In this document: positions 7,866 to 16,200 of the stretch, piece after piece
How positions within the stretch are numbered: position 1 is the first letter of the stretch
Layout of the letters: each line of letters opens with the position of its first letter
Assembly: GCA_945948555.1 (NCBI GenBank)
Contig: CAMFBM010000027.1
Coordinates: 1 to 34,341, forward strand
DNA from: an uncultured Bacteroidales bacterium
Lineage (GTDB): Bacteria; Bacteroidota; Bacteroidia; Bacteroidales; UBA932
DNA length: 34,341 nt
Reading direction: 5' to 3'
Program-made: the position numbers and the translations under genes
Notes under the pieces: model-generated
Told to the model about the DNA's origin: nothing
The model's input: the letters and a program-made list of their open reading frames with translations, nothing else
Databases searched by the model: none

Positions 7866-7897
7866 TTTGCTTTTTGTGGAAAGCATTTTTATATTTG
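7866..7897 (+). promoter_or_regulatory. Promoter of the AAA ATPase gene
   Basis: TTTG at 7866-7869, a 20-bp spacer, then TATATTTG at 7890-7897: a full match to the Bacteroidota consensus TTTG-N19-21-TAnnTTTG. The predicted start is only about 10 nt before the ATG at 7914, so the 5' leader is very short. The gene therefore carries its own promoter inside the repeat-bounded segment. Confidence 0.75.
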
Positions 7898-7913
7898 TGG
7901 AAATTATTCAGAT

Positions 7914-9113
7914 ATGGAAACATTATTCAATAAGCACGACATCTACATATATGAAACTCCTGTTGAAATAGTCAGATCTTTAATGAATAAGATCGACTGG
8001 GATTGTCGCCTGCTTTCCATCAAGGGACCTAAAGGGGTTGGCAAGTCAACTCTAATGAAGCAATATATCAAACAGAACTATCCGCCTGGAAGCAGAAAGG
8101 CACTGTATTGTTCTGCGGATTCGTTGTATTTTACAAGAAATACTTTGTTGGATTTGGCTGATTCGTTTGTCAAGAGGGGTGGAGAGCGGCTCTTCATCGA
8201 TGAAATTCATAAATATGACGGTTGGAGTAAGGAGATAAAGGAAATATATGACCTTTACCCTCGTCTGAAGGTGGCAATAAGCGGCTCATCGCTGCTGCAA
8301 ATACTTGGAGGCGATGCTGATTTGTCCCGAAGATGTATTCCATACACTATGCAAGGTTTGTCATTAAGGGAGTATCTTCATTTTGAAAAAGGGATTGATT
8401 TGCCGGCTTGGGAACTGAAGGACATTCTTGAAAACTCTTGGGATGTGTGCGAGGTGGTAAAGAAAGCGTGTTGTCCTTTGGAATTTTTCAAAGAATACTT
8501 GAGTCGGGGCTATTATCCATTCTTCTATGAGAATCCGGATACATATTACACTTCCATCGAAAATGTCGTGAACTATATCATAGACTTCGAGTTGCCAAAA
8601 ATCCGACGAGTTGATGTCGGTAACACTCGCAAGCTCAAGGCTTTGCTTTATGTCCTTGCAAACAATATCCCTTTTCAGGTTGACATATCCAGTCTTGCCG
8701 GAAAGATTGAAATAGAGAGGAACACGGTGCTTGCATATCTGAAGCATCTGGATGAGGCAAAACTTATAAAGTTGCTCTATTCGGACCTTCTTTCGGTAAA
8801 GAAGATGCAAAAGCCCGATAAAATCTTTATTGACAACACAAATCTTCTATGCGCAATAGCAGGCAAAGAAGGTGACATTGGTACGATGCGTGAAATATTT
8901 GCTGTGAATCAACTTTCTTATGCTCACAAGGTAGAGTATGGAAAGGATAAGGGCGATTTCAAGATAGACGGTAAATATCTGTTTGAAATCGGAGGCAGGG
9001 AGAAATCATTCCAACAGATTGCAGACATCCCTGATTCGTACGTCTTTGCCGACGACATTGACATTCCGTCAGGAGCCAAGTTACCTCTATGGTTGTTAGG
9101 TTTTCTTTACTGA
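7914..9113 (+). CDS. AAA-family ATPase with winged-helix and nuclease-like C-terminal region (COG1373 type)
   Basis: A 399-residue protein with Walker A GPKGVGKST (38-46), Walker B LFIDEIH (93-99) and a sensor-like AISGSS (121-126), the layout of the AAA_14/DUF4143 ATPases that are common single-gene accessory loci in Bacteroidota. The middle (about residues 255-300) looks like a helix-turn-helix: VDISSLAGKIEIERNTVLAYLKHL. The C-terminus holds DFKIDGKYLFEIGGREKS, resembling the D...E-x-G-G-K/R strand pattern of PD-(D/E)XK-like folds. The biological role of this family is not settled. It has its own promoter, sits alone between two hairpin direct repeats, and looks richer in A+T than the surrounding genes (many AAA, ATA, TTG codons), which suggests acquisition by transfer. 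Confidence 0.85.
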   Translation: METLFNKHDIYIYETPVEIVRSLMNKIDWDCRLLSIKGPKGVGKSTLMKQYIKQNYPPGSRKALYCSADSLYFTRNTLLDLADSFVKRGGERLFIDEIHKYDGWSKEIKEIYDLYPRLKVAISGSSLLQILGGDADLSRRCIPYTMQGLSLREYLHFEKGIDLPAWELKDILENSWDVCEVVKKACCPLEFFKEYLSRGYYPFFYENPDTYYTSIENVVNYIIDFELPKIRRVDVGNTRKLKALLYVLANNIPFQVDISSLAGKIEIERNTVLAYLKHLDEAKLIKLLYSDLLSVKKMQKPDKIFIDNTNLLCAIAGKEGDIGTMREIFAVNQLSYAHKVEYGKDKGDFKIDGKYLFEIGGREKSFQQIADIPDSYVFADDIDIPSGAKLPLWLLGFLY

Positions 9114-9147
9114 TTTCTTAATGTGACCGGATTTGACGGAATATTGT

Positions 9148-9209
9148 TTCTTAACCGACAAGTCCGTGGCAGAACTTTCTGTCACGGACTTGTCTTTTGG
9201 TGTATGTCG
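9148..9209 (+). terminator. 62-bp hairpin direct repeat, right copy
   Basis: Right copy of the repeat at 7697-7758. Arms 9157-9174 and 9177-9194 form 18 contiguous base pairs (one G-T) around a 2-nt centre, followed by TTTT at 9195-9198 on the plus strand. It probably terminates the ATPase transcript. On the minus strand, 8 bp after the purA stop, the same hairpin lacks a downstream T run, so it would be at best a rho-type or 3'-protecting structure for purA. Confidence 0.75.
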
Positions 9210-9217
9210 CTATCGTC

Positions 9218-10477
9218 CTACCTGAAAATAGTAGCCTCGCGGTCAGGTCCCAGGGAGATGATCTTGATCGGGACGCCGAGGTACTGCTCCATGAAGGCGA
9301 TGTAGTCGGTGAATTCCTTCGGGAGTTCTGACTCCGCGCGGCAGAGGGTGAGGTCGGTGTTCCAGCCTTTGAACTCGGTGTAAACCGGCTGGATGTCGGC
9401 GTAGGTGTCGAAAGGCCACTGGTCGGACGGCTGGCCGTCAACTATGTAGGAGGTGCAGACCTTGATTGTCTCGAATGAGTCGAGGCAGTCGGATTTCATC
9501 ATAATGAGGTCTGTCACTCCGCTGATCATTACGGCATACTTGAGGGCAACCAGGTCGAGCCAGCCGCAGCGGCGCGGCCTTCCGGTCACTGCTCCGAATT
9601 CGTTGCCGATTTTGCGGAGTTTCTCACCGGTCTCGTCGAAGAGTTCCGTAGGGAAAGGACCGCTGCCGACCCTTGTGCAGTAGGCCTTGAAGATTCCATA
9701 GACGTGGCCGATCCTGTGGGGATTCACTCCGAGGCCGATGCAGGCTCCTGCGCAGGCGGTTGAGGAGGAGGTCACGAAGGGATACGAGCCGTAGTCCACG
9801 TCGAGCATCGAGCCCTGGGCTCCTTCGGCCAGGATGCTTTCCGTCTCGAGAATCTTGTTCACATGGTACTCGCAGTCAATCAGGCGGAAGCCCTTGATGA
9901 ATTCCACTGCTTCCATAAAGGCTGCCTCTTCTGCCTGAGGGTCACATTCAAAGCCCATCTGGGAAAGTATCCTCACGTGTCTTGACTTGAGCCTTTCGAA
10001 TCTTTCGCGGAAGTCAGGGGCGAGGATGTCTCCGACCCTCAGACCGAATCTTCCGACCTTGTCGGTGTAGGTCGGGCCTATGCCCTTGAGGGTGGAACCG
10101 ATCTTGCCCTTGCCCATTGCAGCTTCGTTTGCTGCATCGAGAAGCCGGTGTGTTGGGAGGATGAGATGTGCTTTCTTGGCAATCAGAATCCTGTCCTGAA
10201 CATTCACTCCGGTTTTTGCGATATTCTCGCATTCTCCCTTGAAGGTAATCGGGTCCAGGACGACACCGTTGCCTATGATGTTGGTCGCGTCTTTTCTGAA
10301 GATTCCTGACGGGATTGACCTGAGCACGAAACTCTGTCCTTCAAAATGAAGGGAGTGTCCTGCATTCGGACCTCCCTGGAATCGTGCTACTACCGGATAC
10401 TGTCCGGCGAGTACGTCAACTATCTTTCCTTTGCCTTCGTCGCCCCACTGGAGGCCGAGAACTACATCTAAATTCAT
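9218..10477 (-). CDS. purA: Adenylosuccinate synthetase
   Basis: Makes adenylosuccinate from IMP, aspartate and GTP, the committed step to AMP; cytoplasmic. 419 residues from the ATG at 10477. The frame is open much further upstream, but the protein's universal N-terminus (VVLGLQWGDEGKGK, residues 5-18) sets the start. Catalytic Asp13 and His41 (GPNAGH) are present, as is the IMP loop segment GSTLKGIGPTY. It lies 34 bp after ssb in the same direction, so the two may share a transcript. Its 3' end is adjacent to the right hairpin repeat. The length and all motifs look ordinary, so the neighbouring insertion has not damaged the gene. Confidence 0.97.
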   Translation of the reverse strand: MNLDVVLGLQWGDEGKGKIVDVLAGQYPVVARFQGGPNAGHSLHFEGQSFVLRSIPSGIFRKDATNIIGNGVVLDPITFKGECENIAKTGVNVQDRILIAKKAHLILPTHRLLDAANEAAMGKGKIGSTLKGIGPTYTDKVGRFGLRVGDILAPDFRERFERLKSRHVRILSQMGFECDPQAEEAAFMEAVEFIKGFRLIDCEYHVNKILETESILAEGAQGSMLDVDYGSYPFVTSSSTACAGACIGLGVNPHRIGHVYGIFKAYCTRVGSGPFPTELFDETGEKLRKIGNEFGAVTGRPRRCGWLDLVALKYAVMISGVTDLIMMKSDCLDSFETIKVCTSYIVDGQPSDQWPFDTYADIQPVYTEFKGWNTDLTLCRAESELPKEFTDYIAFMEQYLGVPIKIISLGPDREATIFR

Positions 10478-10511
10478 ATTGTTGGTAAAATTGTCTTGTT
10501 CTGTCTGATTG

Positions 10512-11102
10512 TCAGAAAGGAAGGTCATCTTCCGGTTCTGGAACGGAAGGCTGTGCAGGCGCTGCGCCCTGCTGATAGGCCGGTCCGAAAACCGGTTGAG
10601 GCTGCTGGCCGTATGTCGGCTGTCCGTACGGACCAGGCTGTGCTGCAGCAGGCTGGCCGAACTGCTGAACTCCGGCAGGCTGACCGAATTGCTGAACTCC
10701 GGCTGGTTGACCATACTGCTGGGCACCGGCTGGCTGGTAACCTCCCTGTGAAGCCGGGTTGTCAGCCTTCTTGCCGAGAAGCTGGAGGGTGTCGGCGAGG
10801 ATTTCAGTAGCATATCTCTTGTTGCCGTTCTGATCATCCCAGCTGCGGGTACGGAGCCTTCCCTCGATGTAAAGCTGTGTTCCCTTGCGTACATATTTCT
10901 CCACGACATCCGCAGTGGAACGCCACGCCACGATGCTGTGCCACTCGGTGTTCTCTTTCAATTCTCCTGCGCGGTCCTTGTATCTTTCTGTGGTTGCAAG
11001 TCTGAATGTTGCGACTTTCGCTCCCGGAGCGCCGTTGTCGAGATACCTCACTTCTGGGTCCTGCCCGACATTGCCGATAAGCATAACTTTATTGAGGGAC
11101 AT
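10512..11102 (-). CDS. ssb: Single-stranded DNA-binding protein
   Basis: Binds ssDNA during replication, repair and recombination and recruits partners through its tail. 196 residues: an OB fold over about residues 1-112 (MLIGNVGQDPEVRY, TEWHSIVAW, YIEGRLRTRSWDDQNGNKRY), then a disordered Gln/Gly/Pro linker, then the acidic tip EDDLPF that docks partner proteins. The linker contains three consecutive 9-residue repeats. The start ATG 11102 matches the canonical MSLNKVMLIG beginning. It precedes purA by 34 bp. The 69-bp gap to rpiB upstream holds no convincing consensus promoter. Confidence 0.96.
   Translation of the reverse strand: MSLNKVMLIGNVGQDPEVRYLDNGAPGAKVATFRLATTERYKDRAGELKENTEWHSIVAWRSTADVVEKYVRKGTQLYIEGRLRTRSWDDQNGNKRYATEILADTLQLLGKKADNPASQGGYQPAGAQQYGQPAGVQQFGQPAGVQQFGQPAAAQPGPYGQPTYGQQPQPVFGPAYQQGAAPAQPSVPEPEDDLPF
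10653..10733 (-). repeat. 27-bp coding repeats in the SSB linker
   Basis: Residues 124-150 of SSB are three in-frame 9-residue repeats of the form PAGxQQ(Y/F)GQ, encoded by imperfect 27-bp units. The linker tolerates length changes, and the repeat probably arose by slippage. Confidence 0.8.
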
Positions 11103-11171
11103 AATATATAGTTTTAGTTTGTCTTAAAAATGTCAGTGCAATATAGTGAATATTCCGGAATAACGGAAAAA

Positions 11172-11600
11172 TCAGAGAGGTATTTTGTCGATGCGCCTGA
11201 GATGGCGGCCGCCTTCGAATTCATTGTCAAGCCACTCGCCGGTGATTGCCACGACTTCCTCGAAAGGGATGAACCTTGCCGGCATAACGAGGACGTTTGC
11301 ATTGTTGTGCCTTTTTACGAGGGCCCCGATTTCCCGGTTCCAGGCCAGTCCCGCACGGATGCCCTGGTGCTTGTTCAGGGTCATTGCCATCCCGTTTCCG
11401 GTGCCGCAGAATGCAATCCCGAGGTCAACCTCGCCATTCTCAACTGCCTGTGCAAGAGGGTGGGCGACATCGGTGTAGTCCATACTCTCCGTCGTGTCAG
11501 TCCCGAAGTTCACGATTTCAATTCCGCGTCCCTTCAGAACCTCAATGAGCCTGTTCTTGTAGTCAACGCCTGCGTGGTCGTTGCAAATCCCTATTTTCAT
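11172..11600 (-). CDS. rpiB: Ribose-5-phosphate isomerase B
   Basis: Interconverts ribose 5-phosphate and ribulose 5-phosphate in the pentose phosphate pathway. 142 residues, the normal RpiB size. Motifs: NDHAG (7-11) with the active-site His, CGTGNGMAM (65-73) with the catalytic Cys65 and anion hole, NKHQGIRAGL (76-85), and RHNNANVL (97-104). RpiB rather than LacA/LacB is favoured because the gene stands alone without tagatose-pathway genes. Its ATG overlaps the gltX stop (ATGA), so the two are translationally coupled. Confidence 0.93.
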   Translation of the reverse strand: MKIGICNDHAGVDYKNRLIEVLKGRGIEIVNFGTDTTESMDYTDVAHPLAQAVENGEVDLGIAFCGTGNGMAMTLNKHQGIRAGLAWNREIGALVKRHNNANVLVMPARFIPFEEVVAITGEWLDNEFEGGRHLRRIDKIPL

Positions 11601-13234
11601 TTTCCGAGCTTCTCTACTATGTTGCTGATTCTCAGGTTGAATTCATCGCGTCCGATCAGGGAGACGATGTCAGCGATTCCAAGACCGCTGGATGCTCCGA
11701 CAAGGGCGAGCCTCAGGCAGTTCATCACCTTGCCCATAGGCCATTCACGGCTGCGGATAAATTCCTCAACCGCTGTCTCGATGCTTTCCTTGCTGAAATC
11801 CCCGAGTTCCCTGCCGATGAAGTCCGCAACCTGGAGCGCAAGAGTGTAATTCTCTTCCTTCCAGAATTTTGCGGCATCCTTCTCAACGTATTCCGAAGGC
11901 GTTACGAAAAGATATGAGGCGATGTCCCAGAAGTCTGCAACGAAAGTCGCCCTTTCCTTGATGAGGGAAACCACGCTGTGGACATAGTCCCTTGTAAATA
12001 TGTGATTCCTGAAGTCGGCACCCTGAACGGAAACCTCAGCCCCTGCAGTGAGGGCACATTTGGCGCACTCCACCACCTGCATCCCGTGCTCTTCGAGGAC
12101 AGGGATGAACAGGTCGGTCAGCTCCTGAGCGCTCTTGAGCCTGAGATATTCCTTGTTGTACCACTTTGCCTTGTCAGGATTGAATTTCGCTCCGGACTTG
12201 ATGACTCTCTCGAGTGAGAATGCCTCGATTAGCTCCGGCATTGTGAAAAGTTCACGGTCGTCTCCCGGATTCCATCCGAGCATTGCAAGCAGGTTTACGA
12301 AAGCCTCCGGGAAGTAGCCGTCCTCGCGGTAGCCCCTTGAAACCTCGCCCTCCGGATTGACCCATTTCAGAGGGAAGACCGGGAAACCGAGCCTGTCGCC
12401 GTCCCTCTTGCTGAGCTTGCCTTTCCCGTCAGGCTTGAGCAGTAGGGACAGGTGGGCGAATCTCGGCATCGTGTCCTGCCAGCCGAATGCCTCGTAGAGG
12501 AGGTAGTGCAGAGGCAGGGACGGAAGCCATTCCTCACCGCGGATGACCTCGGTGATTTCCATCAGATGGTCGTCCACGATGTTGGCAAGGTGGTAGGTCG
12601 GCAGTTCGTCAGCCCTTTTCCAGAGCACCTTGTCGTCAAGGGTGTCGGTGTTGACCTCCACGTGTCCCCTGATGAGGTCATCCATTTTCACGACGCGGTC
12701 CGTCGGCATCCTGAAGCGGATTGTCCAGTCCGTGCGTGTCTCAAGAAGCGGTCTCCACTCGCTTTCAGGCATCGAAAGGGAGTTGCGCAGGGACATCCTC
12801 GTGAGGTGGTTGTAGATGAAAGTCTGCTTGTTAGCCTCCATTTCGGCCCTCTTTGCGGAAAGTTCCTCGGAGGTGTCGAAGGCGTAGTAGGCATAGCCGT
12901 TCTCAACCAGCTGCTCGGCATATTTGCGGTATATTCCTCTCCTCTGGGACTGTCTGTACGGGGCGTGAGGGTGCTGCTCCGAAGCAGTCTCAACTACATT
13001 TCCCTCCCTGTCAACCCCTTCGTCAGGGATGATTCCGCACCAGTTGAGTGCCTCGATGATGTATTTTTCGGCTCCCGGAACGAATCTCTGGGAGTCCGTG
13101 TCCTCGATTCTGATGATGAAATCACCTCCGTGCTGCTTTGCATAGAGGTAGTTGTAGAGCGCTGTCCTCACCCCTCCCATGTGGAGCGGCCCTGTCGGTG
13201 ACGGCGCAAATCTTACTCTTGTCCTGCGTGCCAT
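11597..13234 (-). CDS. gltX: Glutamyl-tRNA synthetase
   Basis: Charges tRNA-Glu with glutamate; class I synthetase in the cytoplasm. 545 residues, somewhat longer than the approximately 470 of E. coli and typical of Bacteroidota. Signature HIGH is HMGG at 18-21 (PSPTGPLHMGG), and KMSKS is KLSKR at 273-277. RIEDTD (42-47) is conserved. The C-terminal helical domain is the anticodon-binding cage. GluRS rather than GlnRS is supported by the GluRS-type FAPSPTG N-terminus. It begins 52 bp after the GH2 stop and appears to have its own promoter. Confidence 0.97.
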   Translation of the reverse strand: MARRTRVRFAPSPTGPLHMGGVRTALYNYLYAKQHGGDFIIRIEDTDSQRFVPGAEKYIIEALNWCGIIPDEGVDREGNVVETASEQHPHAPYRQSQRRGIYRKYAEQLVENGYAYYAFDTSEELSAKRAEMEANKQTFIYNHLTRMSLRNSLSMPESEWRPLLETRTDWTIRFRMPTDRVVKMDDLIRGHVEVNTDTLDDKVLWKRADELPTYHLANIVDDHLMEITEVIRGEEWLPSLPLHYLLYEAFGWQDTMPRFAHLSLLLKPDGKGKLSKRDGDRLGFPVFPLKWVNPEGEVSRGYREDGYFPEAFVNLLAMLGWNPGDDRELFTMPELIEAFSLERVIKSGAKFNPDKAKWYNKEYLRLKSAQELTDLFIPVLEEHGMQVVECAKCALTAGAEVSVQGADFRNHIFTRDYVHSVVSLIKERATFVADFWDIASYLFVTPSEYVEKDAAKFWKEENYTLALQVADFIGRELGDFSKESIETAVEEFIRSREWPMGKVMNCLRLALVGASSGLGIADIVSLIGRDEFNLRISNIVEKLGK

Positions 13235-13252
13235 AAAAAATCAATTAGCGCG

Positions 13253-13284
13253 CAAAATTACAATAAAGAAAGTATTTCGTCAAT
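13253..13284 (-). promoter_or_regulatory. Candidate gltX-rpiB promoter
   Basis: On the minus strand, ATTG (13281-13284), a 20-bp spacer, then TAATTTTG (13253-13260), which matches TAnnTTTG; the -33 element fits at 3 of 4 positions. It lies just beyond the GH2 stop and about 18 bp before the gltX ATG. The three 22-bp repeats begin 10 bp further upstream. Confidence 0.55.
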
Positions 13285-13286
13285 TA

Positions 13287-16200
13287 TTATTTACGGAATA
13301 TTGAACCCTGACTACCGGAATATTGAACCCTGATTTGCGGAATATTGAACCCTGTGACCTCGATGACAGGACTGGAGCCTCTGGCATCTTCACCTGCCCA
13401 TCCCACTTCCACAGTCCTGCTCTCACCCGGCATCAGATGGAAGTAGTTGTCGGAATACGAAACCGGCAGAATCTGCTCCCCGTCGGAACCTTTCAGGTTG
13501 AGGCGTACCATAAGGGCTGGTGTCTTTGAAGTGTTCCTGAGGACCACCTGCGTGAGAAACCTTTCAGCCTCCGCCCCATCCGTCCGGACGGACTGCATTT
13601 CCACTTCCGGACGCACGCTCTCAAGCGAATACAGACTTGTCAGGTCGCCGTCTTCCGCAGAAAGGATATATGTGTTTTCGGAATATTCAATATTCCCTTC
13701 ATCCCTGAGCGAAAGCCTGAGGAAAAAGGCTCCCTTCAGACCGTAGGAAACGCCGTCATTCAGCATCAGGGCATCCCCGCACGCGATGGTCGAGTCGGCT
13801 CCCAGGTCAAGGTCATATTCACCTCTCAGGACTGCCTTCCCGTACAGGTCCAGGATTTCCCACGAGGCTTTCAATCCCTTGAGACTTCCTCCGGTGCGGT
13901 TGACTGCTTCTATTTGGCAGGTCGCAGCATTGTACTGAATATGAATCGGTTCACAGGCTTTCTTGCAACCGAAGAAGGCGGCTGTGGGGTCAAAGTAATA
14001 GTCGTAGGTCTGCCAGGTCAAGCTCGGCCAGCAGCTGTGGCTCATCCAGATGAGAAGTCCCTGGCGGTCCAGGTTGGCACCCTCGTACATCGCCCTGTAA
14101 CCGTCATAGTTCAGCCATTGGGCGAGGGCGGTGAAGGTCCCGGTATCGGAAGGCTCCCCGAAGGCATCTTTCAGCATAGCGTTGAAGGTGTCCCCTTTCT
14201 GTGCCCCTGCCCTTGTGAAATCGTGCTTGCCCCAGGCATCTGCGGCAGGCCATACTTCCTCCGGACGCAGCATCCTGGAGAGGCTTTCTATGTTCATCAC
14301 GTTCGGCATACCCCTTTCGGTGTGCAGTTTACCGCTCTGGTGGGAGAAATAGTATTCGGCAGGGTGGAGGCAGTAAGGTCCGTGGCCGCTGACACAGCCG
14401 TCCGCAGAACTGGAGATGTAGGGGAGTCCCGGATGCAGGTCACTGACATATCCCCGCAGGGCGTTGTCAATGGTCTGCGGAGGGAAACCCTCATTGCGTC
14501 CGCAGTAGAGGACGACCGAAGGGTGTCTGCGTATGCGGCTGACATAGTCGGAGGCATTTTTCAGGAACATCCCCTCATCGGAAGGGTCGGGTCCGTCGTA
14601 GGGATTCGCAAGCCAGAAATCCTGCCAGACCATAATCCCGTGGCGGTCGCAGGCCTGGTAGAACTCTTCGTCTCCTGTCTGTCCGACCCAGTTGCGGATC
14701 ATATTGAAATTCATCTGCTTGTGGTAGCCGACAGCGATGTCGTATTCCCTTGCGCGGAAATTCAGATTCTGCTCGCTGAAGCCCCAGTTGCCCCCAAGGG
14801 GAACAACCCTTTGTCCGTTGACAAAAAGTTGCAGGGCATTGTCCAGACCGGAAAAAGTCACCTCGCGCAGACCGGCCTTGTAGTCTGTTGTACAGAGGCT
14901 GCGCCCGGGAACGATGAATTCGAAACCTGCATCGTGAAGCACCGCCTCTCCGTAGCCGTTTGGCCACCAAAGTTCCAGGTCGCAGTCCTTCAACTGACTG
15001 AATTCCTCAGGAAGGAAACTCTCCCTGCGGACCTCGCCGCCCCTTACCGTGATTTCTTTCTCGAAAAGTATTTCACCAAGCCATCCTCTCAGAATGCCGG
15101 TGACATCCTCAGAGGAGTTGCTCCTGACGACAACTTCGGGAGTGACGCTCGGATATCCCCCGCAAATATGCGTGCTTACAAGTGGGTCCGAGAGAGAGAC
15201 GGCTTTCTCCCCGGTTAGGAAAACATTGTTCCATATTCCGATGTTTCTTCCCCTGACGGTGCTTATCCAGTCCCAGCCTATGTTCGAATGAAAGGTCGGA
15301 TTGTCAAGCCCCAGAAGCCCGCCGTTGATGTCGGTGTTCATCTCGTTCTTCTCCTTGACAGCCCCCGGATGGGCGTTTCTGATGATTTTCACTGCAAGGA
15401 CATTCCGCCCCTCGTTCACTTGCCCGGTGATGTCGAACCTTCCCCGGATGAAGGCCCCGTCAATCCTGCCAATCCTCTTTCCGTTGAGGTAAACCTCTGC
15501 TTTCCAGTTGATTCCGTCGAAATTGAGGAAGGTCCTTTCCTCGGAGGTCTTCTTCCAGTCGAAGGTCGTCCGGTACCAGAAATCGCTGAGGAAATAGGAT
15601 TCGGAAATATTGAATATATTGTCGGAATAGTTCGGATCCGGGACCGCCTCCGTGTTCACGAAACTTGTCAGCACGCTTCCCGGCACTGTTGCCACTGTCC
15701 AGGATGTGTCGTCAAAGCCTTCGGAACTGACCTCGGCCCCTTCGAAAGAGGAATCCCTCCTAAGTCGCCAGTTCCCTCCGTCAAGGAAATATTTACCATT
15801 CTGCCAACCCTTCACTCCGACTGGTTCTGCTACCAGACCCCCGCGTCCGAAGACTTCAAGTTCGCTCAGCACATATCTGCCCGATTTTCCCGGGCGAGTC
15901 ATCAGAATCCTGACATATCTTCCTGTGCCGCTGCAACTTACCTCGTCTGTGAGTTTTCTGCCCGAGGGCAGGTCAGCAATTTTCTCCCAGACCGATGCAT
16001 CCTGAGAGACCTGAATCTCTCCCCTGACCGCCTTTTCAATCCAGTGAAGGCGGACCTTGTCAAAATCAAGGGATGTCCCCAAATCTACGTACACCCATTC
16101 CTCTGCCCCGGATGCGCTCATCCATGCACTGTGAAACTCAAAGGAAGGGAGAATGTTCCTTTCAATCTCCATTCCCCTCTGGAACTGCGTCTCTGCGATG

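Noticed and set aside
10478..10909. N-terminal extension of purA (to 563 codons)
   Set aside because: The extension overlaps ssb in another frame and precedes the universal PurA N-terminus; low-complexity Ser/Arg-rich translation.
13294..13354. Possible CRISPR array
   Set aside because: Only three 17-bp units with 5-bp spacers, inside a coding region, and no cas genes; too short for repeats and spacers.
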